A stretch of 64,000 nucleotides of DNA from Myxococcales bacterium (GTDB lineage: Bacteria > Myxococcota_A > Polyangia > Haliangiales > Haliangiaceae), in contig JADKKI010000004.1 in NCBI GenBank assembly GCA_016720595.1, positions 336,535 through 400,534 of the forward strand, written 5' to 3'. Under the pieces are notes generated by a model. It did no database searches, was not told where the DNA came from, and saw nothing but the letters and a program-made list of their open reading frames with translations. Below are positions 34,244 through 45,822 of this stretch, in pieces. Numbering within the stretch: the stretch's first letter is position 1; every line of letters begins with the position of its first letter. The position numbers and the translations under genes were made by a program.

Positions 34244-36477
34244 GCAACCCGACCAAGCCTGCGGCCGACGACGAAGCGCTCGAGATGGATGCGATGGACC
34301 TCGAGGAGTGGGAGCGCGATCAGCTCACGCCTCAGGCTCCCGACGGCAAGCTCACGGAGCTCCTGAAGCAGGCCGCCGCGATCCCCGCGGAGCCGCGCCG
34401 CACGACACAATCCCTCGCGCGCGTGCTGTCGAAGCAGCAGCAGAGCGCACCTCCGCCACCGCCCGGGGCGCTCGACGCGGCCACGGTGCGGGCTCCGCCG
34501 CCGACGTCGACGATCATCGCGCGCGAGAAGGTCCGCACGCCCGCGGCCGGGGTCGCGACCGTGCGCCGCGATCAGACCCCGCCTCCTTCGCCACCATCGG
34601 GCAACCAGTTCGATGCCGCGACGGTGCGGACCCCACCCCCGACGTCGACGATCCAGAGGCAGCGCGACGACGCGAAGACGCCGGGCGCAGGCACGCCGGC
34701 GATCGTTCGCACTCAGACGCCGCCCGCAGGGACGCCGGCGATCGTTCGCACGCAGACGCCGCCCGCAGGGACGCCGGCGATCGTTCGCACTCAGACGCCG
34801 CCCGCAGGGACGCCGGCGATCGCGCGGACGCAGACCGCACCGGTGCGACCACCTCCGACGCCAGCGGCTGGAACGCCGATGCCCGTCAAGAGCGCGACCC
34901 CACCGGTGGGAACGCCGAAGGTCGAGGAGTCCGAGGGCTGGGCACTGCCCGACGATGTCGAGGACTCGGACTGGAGCTCGATCAGCGCGGCGGTGACGCC
35001 GGCGCCGGCTCCGATGCCACCTCCGACGCCGCCCAGGCCCGCACCGGCTCCGCCCGCGCGCCCGGCCGCCAAGGTGGCGGCCGTGACCGCAACGCCGGTG
35101 GCCGAACCGTCTCCCGCGAAGCCAGCCGTGGTCGCGCCACGGCCCGTCGTCGACGCGCCAGCGCCAGCGCCCGTGCAAGTCGCTGCCGCGCCGGCCTCGG
35201 AGCCCGAGCCCGCGTTCGTCGCCCTCGCGTCGCCGATGTCGGTGGCGTCGTGGCCGCTCCCGGAGCTGTCGCCCGCACCGGTGAGCACGCCTGCGACGCC
35301 CGTGAGTGCCCCTGCGCCGGTCGTCGAGCCTGCGAAGGTCGCGGCTGCACCGCCGGTCGTCGAGGTTGCGAACGTCGTGGTTGCGCCGCCTGCGGTCGTC
35401 GATCACGAGGTCGCGCCGCCGTCGATGTTCCCGCCCGAGCCATCCGTGGTGATCGCGCAGGAGCTCGCGCCGATCCCGCCGACGCCGCAGCAGCGCCCAC
35501 GCGCCCAGCCCGCCCCGGTGGTCGCGGCACCGCAACCAGCTCCCGCGATGCCCCCGATGCCGACGACGGCACCGGTGCCGCCGGCGCCAGCGGTCATCGC
35601 GCCTGCTCCGGTGCACGTGCCTGCTCCCGCGCCGTTCGCGGCTCCGCGCGACGAGCGCTGGAACCAGACCGACTCGTTGCCGATCGTTCGCCCACCGACC
35701 TCGCGGCGTACGGTCGCGATCATCGGCGGCGTGGTCGCGCTGTTCGCGGTGGTGATCATCGTGGTCGCCACCCGCGGTCCCAAGTCCGAGAAGCCCGAGC
35801 CGCCCGTGGTCGCGAAGCACGATCCAATCCCCACGCCGGGTTCGGCCGAGACTCCGCCGGGTGATGACACCTCCGCGGGCTCCAGTGCAGAGACGCCGCC
35901 CGAGGCCGCGGGTTCCGGATCGGCGACCGAGCCGACGGGCAACACGCCGACCGAGCCGACGGGCAAGACGCCGACCGAGCCGACCGGCAAGACACCGACC
36001 GGCAAGACGCCGACCGACACGAACCCGACCGGCACGACGCCGACGCAGACAGGCACCCAGACCGGCAGGAAGACCGGGACCCAGACGGGCACGAAGACCG
36101 GAACCCAGACGGGCACCCAGAGACGGGGCACGAAGACCGGAACCAAGACGATCGGCACCAAGACCGGCAACGAGACCGGGACCACCGTTGGAAAGGCCGC
36201 GGCTCCCACCGCGGAGAGCCTGGCCAAGGCGAAGGCCGCCTACGATGCGGGGAACGCGAAGCTGTTCGCGGGAAACTACGAGGCGGCGATCACGGCGTAC
36301 AAGCAGGTGATCGGGTTCGGCTCGTCGGTGGGCTACCGCGGCCTCGGGCTCGCGTATGCGCAGCAGGGCAACCGCGCGAAGGCGGTCCAGGCGTTCCGCT
36401 CGTATCTGAGTGCAGCGCCGGGCGCCAAGGATGCCGATGCGATCCGCCGCCGCATCGCGGCGCTGTCGGCGCCTTAG
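34240..36477 (+). CDS. Transmembrane protein with a Pro/Ala-rich cytoplasmic arm, a Thr/Gly-rich linker and a C-terminal TPR-like domain
   Basis: The 745-residue product starts at a GTG overlapping the upstream stop (GTGA). Residues 1-480 are acidic then proline/alanine-rich, and include four copies of a 13-residue unit G-T-P-A-I-V-R-T-Q-T-P-P-A. A single transmembrane helix follows (VAIIGGVVALFAVVIIVVAT, about 490-512). After it is a long Thr/Lys/Gly linker (PTEPTGKTPTEPTGKTPTGK and TGTQTGTKTGTQTGTQ), then a C-terminal TPR-like segment (AKAAYDAGNAKLFAGNYEAA and YRGLGLAYAQQGNRAKAVQA). The arrangement suggests a periplasmic TPR on a flexible tether. Partners are unknown. Confidence 0.7.
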   Translation: MSNPTKPAADDEALEMDAMDLEEWERDQLTPQAPDGKLTELLKQAAAIPAEPRRTTQSLARVLSKQQQSAPPPPPGALDAATVRAPPPTSTIIAREKVRTPAAGVATVRRDQTPPPSPPSGNQFDAATVRTPPPTSTIQRQRDDAKTPGAGTPAIVRTQTPPAGTPAIVRTQTPPAGTPAIVRTQTPPAGTPAIARTQTAPVRPPPTPAAGTPMPVKSATPPVGTPKVEESEGWALPDDVEDSDWSSISAAVTPAPAPMPPPTPPRPAPAPPARPAAKVAAVTATPVAEPSPAKPAVVAPRPVVDAPAPAPVQVAAAPASEPEPAFVALASPMSVASWPLPELSPAPVSTPATPVSAPAPVVEPAKVAAAPPVVEVANVVVAPPAVVDHEVAPPSMFPPEPSVVIAQELAPIPPTPQQRPRAQPAPVVAAPQPAPAMPPMPTTAPVPPAPAVIAPAPVHVPAPAPFAAPRDERWNQTDSLPIVRPPTSRRTVAIIGGVVALFAVVIIVVATRGPKSEKPEPPVVAKHDPIPTPGSAETPPGDDTSAGSSAETPPEAAGSGSATEPTGNTPTEPTGKTPTEPTGKTPTGKTPTDTNPTGTTPTQTGTQTGRKTGTQTGTKTGTQTGTQRRGTKTGTKTIGTKTGNETGTTVGKAAAPTAESLAKAKAAYDAGNAKLFAGNYEAAITAYKQVIGFGSSVGYRGLGLAYAQQGNRAKAVQAFRSYLSAAPGAKDADAIRRRIAALSAP
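34690..34845 (+). repeat. In-frame 39-nt tandem repeats, four copies
   Basis: Four adjacent copies of a 39-nt unit code for the 13-residue G-T-P-A-I-V/A-R-T-Q-T-P/A-P-A repeat in the cytoplasmic arm of the membrane TPR protein. The second and third copies are nearly identical at DNA level (GGGACGCCGGCGATCGTTCG shared), so the number could vary between strains. Confidence 0.7.
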
Positions 36478-36490
36478 ACGCCCTTGGACC

Positions 36491-37696
36491 TCAGCGCACG
36501 CCGCGCCGCCGCACGAAGGCGAAGAAGCACAGCGTCTGTGCACCGCCGATCGTCGCGATCGTCGCCCACATCGCCGCGTGATGCGCGCCGATCGTATCGA
36601 GGAGGATGCCGCCGACGAGCGGGGCGAGCGCGATGCCGAACATCTGACAGAACCCGACCACGCCATAGGTCCGTCCTCGGCGCGCGGGATCTGCGACCTC
36701 GGCGATCGCGGTCTGGTGCGCGGGATCGAAGATCACCTCCGCGCCGGTCAGCGTGATCATCGCGAGCGCGCCGCCCGCGAACCCGGTGCCGGCGCCGATC
36801 AGCCCGAACCCGATCGCATCGAGCAGGGAGGCCCACGGCAACGTGGTGCGGACCCCGAGGCGGCGGATCAGCTGCAGCGCGGGGAACTGGAGCAGCAGCA
36901 CGCCGAACCCGTTGATCGAATAGAGCAGCCCCACGTCGGACTTCGCGAGGCCGAGCTCGTCGGTCATGTAGATCGAGAACGTCGAGAACATCTGGGTCTC
37001 GAGCAGCGCGCACAGGAACGTCCCGGCGAGCAGCAGGCGGAGCACCGGATCTCGCAGCCCCTCGCGGAGCGCGGCGCCGACGGGCTCGGACACGGTCGCC
37101 GCGGCGGTGGAGCGCTTGACCGGATCCTCGATCCGCATGGTGACCAGCGCGGCGAGGATCATCCCGCCGGCGGCGATGTAGAACACCACCCCGTACGGCA
37201 CCACGAGCGTGAGCAGCCCACCCAGCGACGGGCCGATGGCCCACCCGAGGTTGGTGCCCATGCGCTGCAGTCCGAACGCCGAGATCCGTTGATCTTCGGT
37301 GCACACGTCGGCGACCAACGCATACGCCACCGGCTCGAAGCAGCCGCGGAGCGCGGAGGTCACGACCATGTTGGCCGCAAGACTCCACAGCGGTGCATCG
37401 AGGGCGATCTGGGTACCGAGGAGCGCGATGAAGCCGCTGCGCACGAACAGCGCGGTGGTGATCAGCGGGCGGCGGCCGATCCGGTCCGAGAGGTTCCCCG
37501 CCCAGGCGCTGGTCGCCGACTGGCACAGGTTCGCGGTCAACGCGATCAGGCCGTATGACCACGCCGGATAGCCTCGGGTCTCGACGACATAGATGCCGAG
37601 GAACGTCATCACGAGGGACAGGCCCATCGTGTTGACGGCCCGCGCGAACGCCATCTGCCAGACCCGCTTGTCGAGGCCTGCCCAGCTACGGCGCAC
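36491..37696 (-). CDS. Major facilitator superfamily transporter
   Basis: The 401-residue product has about 12 hydrophobic helices and the MFS motif A in loop 2-3 (GNLSDRIGRRPLITTAL). Conserved G-x-x-x-G-P segments occur in helix 5 (GTNLGWAIGPSLGGLLTLVV), typical of drug:proton antiporter-type members. Substrate cannot be assigned. It is divergent from the QueD-like gene with only about 22-43 nt between start codons, and follows the TPR protein on the opposite strand. Confidence 0.88.
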   Translation of the reverse strand: MRRSWAGLDKRVWQMAFARAVNTMGLSLVMTFLGIYVVETRGYPAWSYGLIALTANLCQSATSAWAGNLSDRIGRRPLITTALFVRSGFIALLGTQIALDAPLWSLAANMVVTSALRGCFEPVAYALVADVCTEDQRISAFGLQRMGTNLGWAIGPSLGGLLTLVVPYGVVFYIAAGGMILAALVTMRIEDPVKRSTAAATVSEPVGAALREGLRDPVLRLLLAGTFLCALLETQMFSTFSIYMTDELGLAKSDVGLLYSINGFGVLLLQFPALQLIRRLGVRTTLPWASLLDAIGFGLIGAGTGFAGGALAMITLTGAEVIFDPAHQTAIAEVADPARRGRTYGVVGFCQMFGIALAPLVGGILLDTIGAHHAAMWATIATIGGAQTLCFFAFVRRRGVR

Positions 37697-37739
37697 GGGG
37701 CTTTCCTAGCATGCACAGGTGGGCTACAACGCCGCGGCG

Positions 37740-38102
37740 ATGCGTACGCGGCTGGAGCGGATCTACCGGTTCGAGGCGGCACACTTCCTTCCGAAGGTGC
37801 CGGCGGGCCACAAGTGCGCGCGCATGCACGGGCACAGCTACTCGGTCGAGGTCGTGATCGATGGCGAGATCGATCCCGAGCGAGGCTGGGTGATGGACTT
37901 CGCGGAGATCGACGAGCACGCCGGCCCGCTGGTCAAGCAGCTCGATCATCAGGTGCTGAACGAGATCGACGGCCTGGCCAATCCCACGAGCGAGCTGCTC
38001 GCCGTGTGGTGGTGGCACAAGCTCGCGGCGAGCCTCCCAGGGCTCGCCGAGGTGGTGGTCTCCGAGACCCCGACCTCGCGCTGCATCTACCGAGGCGGGT
38101 GA
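37740..38102 (+). CDS. 6-pyruvoyl-tetrahydropterin synthase / QueD-family enzyme
   Basis: The 120-residue product has the family's zinc-binding histidines in YRFEAAHFL and ARMHGHSY, catalytic Cys in AGHKCARMH, and the C-terminal SETPTSRCIY glutamate. The LDHQVLNEI segment is also conserved. Enzymes of this family make 6-carboxy-5,6,7,8-tetrahydropterin (QueD, queuosine path) or 6-pyruvoyl-tetrahydropterin. I prefer ATG 37740 because MRTRLERIYRFEAAHFL matches the usual N-terminus; a GTG at 37719 would add seven residues. It is followed after 3 nt by the next gene. Confidence 0.88.
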   Translation: MRTRLERIYRFEAAHFLPKVPAGHKCARMHGHSYSVEVVIDGEIDPERGWVMDFAEIDEHAGPLVKQLDHQVLNEIDGLANPTSELLAVWWWHKLAASLPGLAEVVVSETPTSRCIYRGG

Positions 38103-38105
38103 GCC

Positions 38106-38837
38106 TTGGATTACCTCGTCGCGATCGTCGCGGCAGGGCTCCTCGTCGTCGTCCGCGAGCTCGTCCGCCTGGGCGTCTGGAGGGCGACCAAGCAGGTGGT
38201 GTTCGCGCTGCTGGCGGCCAACGCCGCGAGCTACGTGGCCGCGGCCGGCGTCGCCTTCGGGTTCTACGCCTGGCATGGCCACACCGTGGGGCACCGCACG
38301 ATCGTCACCGAGGCGCTGCCCGGATTCGATGCGGTCGGTAAGCTCGAGCCAGGTGACGTCATCCTCGCCGTGAACACCGAGGCGATCGACGGCGACCTCG
38401 TCGAGCGCGTCAACCTCGGGCAGGGCGCGCCCGTGATGCTGACCATCGAGCGTGGGGGCCAGACCCGCGAGGTGATCGTCGAGCCCAAGCGGGGCCCGGA
38501 GGGGAAGAGCTGGCTCCTCGGGATCCGTAAGTCGATCGTGCCGGTCGTCGAGCGAGACCTCGGGGAGGCGTTCCAGCGCGCCACCACGTTCCCGATCGAC
38601 GACATCTCGGTGATGATCGGCCAGGTGCGGGGCTCGGTCGGCGGCTCCGATGACGCGGAGGTCGGAGGACCGACGCGGATCATCGACGAGTTCGTGGTGG
38701 CCCGGCCGAGCTTCCTCGCGCGCATGTGGCCCCTTTGGATGCGGTTCGGGGTGTTCGCGATGCTCGCGATGTTGATCGTCGACGTGATCCGCTTCGCGCG
38801 GCTGACGCGGCTCGCACGCACGCCGCCACCCCGGTGA
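38106..38837 (+). CDS. Degenerate RseP/site-2-protease-like membrane protein with a PDZ domain
   Basis: The 243-residue product starts at a TTG, 3 nt after the QueD-like gene. The first helix (YLVAIVAAGLLVVVRELVRL) aligns with the first helix of site-2 proteases, where I/V-x-V-H-E-x-x-H supplies the zinc ligands; here the sequence is VVVRELVRLG, with both histidines replaced by arginine. A PDZ domain follows (FDAVGKLEPGDVILAVNTEA), then VGGPTRIIDEF, resembling the G-G-P-x-x-I segment before the third helix, and a final hydrophobic helix (FGVFAMLAMLIVDVIRF) without the N-x-x-P-x-P-x-L-D-G motif. So it looks like a catalytically dead relative. It could bind or regulate a protease substrate. Confidence 0.6.
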   Translation: MDYLVAIVAAGLLVVVRELVRLGVWRATKQVVFALLAANAASYVAAAGVAFGFYAWHGHTVGHRTIVTEALPGFDAVGKLEPGDVILAVNTEAIDGDLVERVNLGQGAPVMLTIERGGQTREVIVEPKRGPEGKSWLLGIRKSIVPVVERDLGEAFQRATTFPIDDISVMIGQVRGSVGGSDDAEVGGPTRIIDEFVVARPSFLARMWPLWMRFGVFAMLAMLIVDVIRFARLTRLARTPPPR

Positions 38838-38849
38838 TACGCTGGCGGC

Positions 38850-39725
38850 GTGGGTGCCAACCTCCGCGTCGTCACGCTGAACTTCTGGGGCACCGAGGCG
38901 CCGCTCGAGCAGCGCCTCGCGCTCGCGATTCGCCAGCTCGTGTCCCTCGCTCCGGACGTGGTCTGCCTCCAGGAGGCGCGCCCGCTCGATGGCGTCTCCG
39001 GCGTCACCACCGCGGAGCGGATCGCGCAGGGGCTCGGGATGACCGCGCACTACGCGACGGCGGTGAGCTGGGCCGACGGCGCCCACGGCAAGCTGCCAGC
39101 CGGGCAGGAAGGGCTCGCCGTGATCGCGCGCTCGATCCTCGAGACCCGCACGTTGGCGCTCCCCGAGGCGCGGCCGGCGGACGCACGGCTGCTGCTCTCC
39201 GCGCAGGTCGCCACCGATGGTGGTCCGGTCTGGGTCCACACCACGCACCTCCACTATCGGCTCGATGACGGGCTCGCACGCGAACACCAGGTCCTCGCGA
39301 TCGACGACGCGATCCGCGGGCTTCGCACCGACACCAGTCCGCCGCAGATCCTGTGCGGGGACTTCAACGCCACCCCGGACTCGGACGAGATTCGCTACCT
39401 CCGCGGCCTGACCACGCTCGCCGGGCGCCGGACGCACTTCCAGGACGCCTGGCTGCGCCTGCACCGCGAGCCCGGCCCCGGAGACGGCCCGTCCGAGGGC
39501 ATCACGTGGTCGAGCGAGAACCGGCTGACCCGGCCCCTGCGCTCCCTCGATCTCGATCGGCGGATCGACTACGTGTTCGTGACCAGCCGCAAGAAGGATG
39601 GCCGCGGCACCATCCACAGCTGCCAGGTCGCGCTCACGGAGCGCGAAGGCGAGGGCGACGCGGCGATCTGCGCGAGCGATCACTACGCGGTGATGGCCGA
39701 CGTCCAGGTCGTCCCGAACGCCTGA
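38850..39725 (+). CDS. Endonuclease/exonuclease/phosphatase (EEP) family protein
   Basis: The 291-residue product has all EEP superfamily motifs in order: LRVVTLNFWG (Asn), DVVCLQEARP (metal-binding Glu), VHTTHLHYR (His region), LCGDFNATPDSDEIRYL (Asp-x-Asn), RRIDYVFV, and ICASDHYAVMADV (catalytic Asp-His pair). The fold covers DNA-repair nucleases, sphingomyelinases and inositol phosphatases; no signal peptide is visible, and the substrate is not clear. It starts with GTG 38850, 12 nt after the PDZ protein gene, and is convergent with the glutathione peroxidase gene. Confidence 0.85.
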   Translation: MGANLRVVTLNFWGTEAPLEQRLALAIRQLVSLAPDVVCLQEARPLDGVSGVTTAERIAQGLGMTAHYATAVSWADGAHGKLPAGQEGLAVIARSILETRTLALPEARPADARLLLSAQVATDGGPVWVHTTHLHYRLDDGLAREHQVLAIDDAIRGLRTDTSPPQILCGDFNATPDSDEIRYLRGLTTLAGRRTHFQDAWLRLHREPGPGDGPSEGITWSSENRLTRPLRSLDLDRRIDYVFVTSRKKDGRGTIHSCQVALTEREGEGDAAICASDHYAVMADVQVVPNA

Positions 39726-39771
39726 TCCCGAGCAGGAGCTCCGCTGGCGATCGACCGGAGAGCGGGGCAGG

Positions 39772-40458
39772 TCAGTGCGGCAGCGCTTGCTCGATCGCCG
39801 CGATCACGGCCGGATCGTTCGGCGTGACCTCGGGATCGAAGCGCGTGATCTTCGTGCCATCGGCCGAGACCACGAACTTCTCGAAGTTCCACCGGATGTC
39901 TCCGGTGTGGCCGCCGGCATCGGCGAGCGGCGTGAGGGTCTTGTAGATCTCGTGACGGCCGGGTCCGTTGACCTCGACCTTCTCCATCATCGGGAACGTC
40001 ACGCCGTACGTGGTGGAGCAGAACGTCTCGATCTCGTGGGCCGACCCGGGCTCTTGCTTGCCGAACTGGTTGCACGGGAACCCGATCACGGTGAAGCCCT
40101 TGGACGCGTACTTCTTCTGCAAGGCCTCGAGGGTCGAGTACTGCGGGGTGAGGCCGCACTTGCTCGCGACGTTGACGAGGAGCAGGGCCTTGCCCTTGTA
40201 CGCGGCGAGGTTCGTGTCCTGACCCTGGAGGGTCTTGATGGCGGCGTTCCACATGGGGAGATCCTTGGCGACGGTGATCGGGGCGGGCGCGGTGCCCGCT
40301 GGTGGCAGGTTGGCGGGGTCGGCCGCGGCAGCGGTGGGGCCGGCAATGGGAGCGATGGGAGCGTTGGGCGCGATCGGCGCCAAGTCGTGCCCGGGCTCCT
40401 TCTTCGAGCACGCCCCGACGGTGGCGAGGGCGAGGGCAACGGCGACGAACCTGCGCAT
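39772..40458 (-). CDS. Glutathione peroxidase-family lipoprotein
   Basis: The 228-residue product starts with a lipoprotein signal (MRRFVAVALALATVGAC) and a Pro/Ala-rich linker, then a glutathione peroxidase domain. Motifs are LLLVNVASKCGLT (peroxidatic Cys in the N-V-A-S-K-C context), FPCNQFGKQEPG (resolving-region Cys) and WNFEKFVV (conserved Trp-Asn). The active residue is cysteine, not selenocysteine. An exported anchored glutathione peroxidase would act on peroxides or lipid hydroperoxides at the envelope. ATG 40458 is preferred over a GTG at 40467. Confidence 0.88.
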   Translation of the reverse strand: MRRFVAVALALATVGACSKKEPGHDLAPIAPNAPIAPIAGPTAAAADPANLPPAGTAPAPITVAKDLPMWNAAIKTLQGQDTNLAAYKGKALLLVNVASKCGLTPQYSTLEALQKKYASKGFTVIGFPCNQFGKQEPGSAHEIETFCSTTYGVTFPMMEKVEVNGPGRHEIYKTLTPLADAGGHTGDIRWNFEKFVVSADGTKITRFDPEVTPNDPAVIAAIEQALPH

Positions 40459-40519
40459 GGGTGGCACCGTACAATAATGAGCCGCACGAGCAAGGGGTTT
40501 GCTATACAGCGCGGTCCCG

Positions 40520-43483
<2,964 letters not shown>

Positions 43484-43607
43484 TCGTTCGGGCCGTTCCG
43501 CTGGGGTTGCACGACCTACAGGGATCCGCCAGGTTTGCGCGATCGTTGCCACTGATTTCTGGTCTGGTGAGGTGACGGGACGTGGCGATCCGCCGTCTCC
43601 TGTTGGG

Positions 43608-44213
43608 GTGGAAGCTTGGCGTCGGTTGATCTCGTGTATGGCGCTGACCGCGGTCGCGGGCTGCTCGTTCGCGCTGTCTGCTCCCGATCCGAACCGCCCC
43701 AAGGCCAGTGCGCCCGAGTGCGATACCGGCAAGGGGCTGGTCGGGCTCGACGGCCTGGTCGGCGGCTCGCTCGCGGTGGCGGGGCTCGCCCTGCTGGGCA
43801 ATGACGAGGCGTCCGGTGCCGCGATCACCGGCCTGCTCGGCGTCGCGTTCATCGCCTCTGCGGTCCGTGGCAACACGGCGGTCAACGAGTGCCGCACCGC
43901 GATCGCCGCGTACCACATGCAGCCCTACGACCCGGGGCCAGAGGAGCCGCAGCTCGCCGACGAGCGACCGCGGGTCCGGCCGCGCACGCAGCCCGTGGTC
44001 AAGCCCCCGCCCCAGCCGGCGACGATCATGCAGCCGCCCGTCGATCCGTACGCGGACGCCGAGCCCGAGGTGTTTGCGAAGCCGTCGCCGACCAGGCCCG
44101 CGCCGATCCGGCCCACGCCGACCAAGCCCGCGCCGGCCAAGCCGGTCCCGACCGGACCGGCACCGGCCGCCGAGGTCGCGGACTGGAAAGACTTCTGGAC
44201 GGAGGTGCCGTAG
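43608..44213 (+). CDS. Lipoprotein leading the four-protein outer-membrane operon
   Basis: The 201-residue product has a lipoprotein signal (EAWRRLISCMALTAVAGC) from a GTG at 43608; an internal ATG at 43638 would lose the basic N-region. Two hydrophobic glycine-rich stretches follow (GLVGGSLAVAGLALLG and GAAITGLLGVAFIASAV), then a long proline-rich C-terminal arm (PTRPAPIRPTPTKPAPAKP). The extension could reach through the wall. It ends 1 nt into the next gene (TAGTG), so translation is coupled. No similar family was recognised. The upstream 124-nt gap (43484-43607) may hold the operon promoter, but I see no strong box pair there. Confidence 0.68.
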   Translation: MEAWRRLISCMALTAVAGCSFALSAPDPNRPKASAPECDTGKGLVGLDGLVGGSLAVAGLALLGNDEASGAAITGLLGVAFIASAVRGNTAVNECRTAIAAYHMQPYDPGPEEPQLADERPRVRPRTQPVVKPPPQPATIMQPPVDPYADAEPEVFAKPSPTRPAPIRPTPTKPAPAKPVPTGPAPAAEVADWKDFWTEVP

Positions 44214-45814
44214 TGCGGACCCCGATCGCAGTCCTGCTCGCCATCGCGCTCGCAGCGAGCGCGCCGACGCGTGCGCTGGCCGACGACGAGATCGTCCGGG
44301 GCAGCGTGGTCAAGGTCGAGCAGCAGGAGATCTATGTCAGCCTGGGCGCCAAGCAGGGCGTGGGCGATGGCGCCGCGCTCCGGCTCAAGCGCACGGTCCG
44401 GCTCAAGCATCCGGTGACGCGTGCCACCGTCGAGGACTGGGTGCCGATCGGCTCCGCGACGGTCACCCAGGCCGGCCAGACGCTGTCCCGCGCGGTCGTC
44501 GGCGATCTCGTGGCGTCGATCAAGACCGGCGACGTCGTCGAGGTGCTGATCGATCGACCCGACCGCACGACCTCCACCCCGAACCCCACGCCGACGCCGA
44601 CGCCGAATCCAACGCCGGTGGGACCACCGACGGATCCGGCGACCGTCGAGGTGCTCGGGGTGTTCGCGTCGCAGACCGGCCAGCCGCTCGAGGCCCGGAT
44701 CGCGGGCTGGGAGCGCTATCTGTCGACGCGTGGCGGGTCACCGTACGCGGAGGCGATCCGCCACGACGTCGACACGCTCCGCGACCTGCGCGATCAGCTG
44801 CGCCCGGTGACGTCGAGCACGAGCACCGAGCTCGTGACGACGGTCCAGCATCATCCCGCTAGCTCGGCGAACCCGGGCGCAGATCTGCCGCTGGTGTTCG
44901 TCCTCGAGCAACCCGAGCGCGTCGCGAGTGCGTTCCTGCACTACCGGATCCGCGGCGCGCGCACGTACCACAGCCTGCTCCTGGTCCGCGAGCACGACAT
45001 CTACCTGCGCGGCGTCATTCCGGCACAGTTCGTCGCGGCGCCGGGCCTCGATTACTTCGTCGAGGTCTCGACGCCCTCGGGCCGCTCGGGCCTCGCCCTC
45101 GGCTCGCCGGCCCAGCCGATCGCGCTGTCGGTGGCGCGCCCGCCGCTGACCGATCAGTTCGGCGCCGCGCCTGGCCTGTCCAGCGTGAAGATCGCCGCCG
45201 ACTATCTCGACTTCGCGAGCCTCGACAAGCGCGCCGGTGATCGCACCGACAAGATGATCACCGCGAACGTCGACTTCATCTATCGGCTGCGCAGCATCGT
45301 GCAGGCCATCGGGGTCGGCTATGGCGTCTACTCGGGGACCGGCGGCTACGCCGATCGCGAGTGGTCGGCCGCCGATCCAGCGCCGCGCTCCGGCTTCCAG
45401 TACGGCTATGCCGACGTCGAGCTCGGAGGCAAGACCGAGCGCGTCCCGCTCTCGGTCGGGAGCAAGCTGATCGCGGGCGTCGGCCGTGACGGCTTCGGCC
45501 TCGGCATCGAGGGTCGGTTCCGGATCGGCAGCCGCGATGCGACCAACCTCATGTTCGTGGCTCGCTCGGTCGAGCAGGTCGGGTTTCTCACGGACATCCG
45601 GTTCGGGGCCCGGCCAGCGCGCAAGCTGCTCGTCGGGATCTCCGTCGGTGCCACCAATCAACCCAATCGTGGCGATGTCGGCGTCAAGCTCGGCACCGAG
45701 CTCGAGTGGATCGGCTTCTCGAACGTCTCCGTGATCCTCCGGGGCTCGTGGCAAGGCCGCGACATCGACCACGGCGGCCTCGGTGGCGGCGGTGGCCTGG
45801 GGTTCTACTGGTGA
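44213..45814 (+). CDS. Predicted outer-membrane beta-barrel protein, operon copy 1 (paralogue of the 46857 gene)
   Basis: The 533-residue product has a signal peptide (VRTPIAVLLAIALAASAPTR, then ALA). An N-terminal domain resembles FlgT-C-like modules (VKVEQQEIYVSLGAKQGVGD, then KTGDVVEVLI). A helical linker, an Ig-like region ending in APGLDYFVEVSTPSG and a C-terminal segment of alternating amphipathic strands follow (VDFIYRLRSIVQAIGVGYGV). The chain ends in G-L-G-F-Y-W, an aromatic terminus typical of BAM-assembled barrels. Its counterpart at 46857 has the same domains in the same order. Function is unknown; export and membrane insertion are inferred. Confidence 0.75.
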   Translation: MRTPIAVLLAIALAASAPTRALADDEIVRGSVVKVEQQEIYVSLGAKQGVGDGAALRLKRTVRLKHPVTRATVEDWVPIGSATVTQAGQTLSRAVVGDLVASIKTGDVVEVLIDRPDRTTSTPNPTPTPTPNPTPVGPPTDPATVEVLGVFASQTGQPLEARIAGWERYLSTRGGSPYAEAIRHDVDTLRDLRDQLRPVTSSTSTELVTTVQHHPASSANPGADLPLVFVLEQPERVASAFLHYRIRGARTYHSLLLVREHDIYLRGVIPAQFVAAPGLDYFVEVSTPSGRSGLALGSPAQPIALSVARPPLTDQFGAAPGLSSVKIAADYLDFASLDKRAGDRTDKMITANVDFIYRLRSIVQAIGVGYGVYSGTGGYADREWSAADPAPRSGFQYGYADVELGGKTERVPLSVGSKLIAGVGRDGFGLGIEGRFRIGSRDATNLMFVARSVEQVGFLTDIRFGARPARKLLVGISVGATNQPNRGDVGVKLGTELEWIGFSNVSVILRGSWQGRDIDHGGLGGGGGLGFYW

Positions 45815-45822
45815 GGGCGATC

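Noticed and set aside
34690..34845. Tandem 39-nt repeats as a CRISPR array
   Set aside because: They are adjacent with no spacers and remain in frame within a coding gene.
34033..36666. 877-codon minus-strand arginine/glycine-rich frame
   Set aside because: It mirrors the repeat-rich plus-strand TPR protein.
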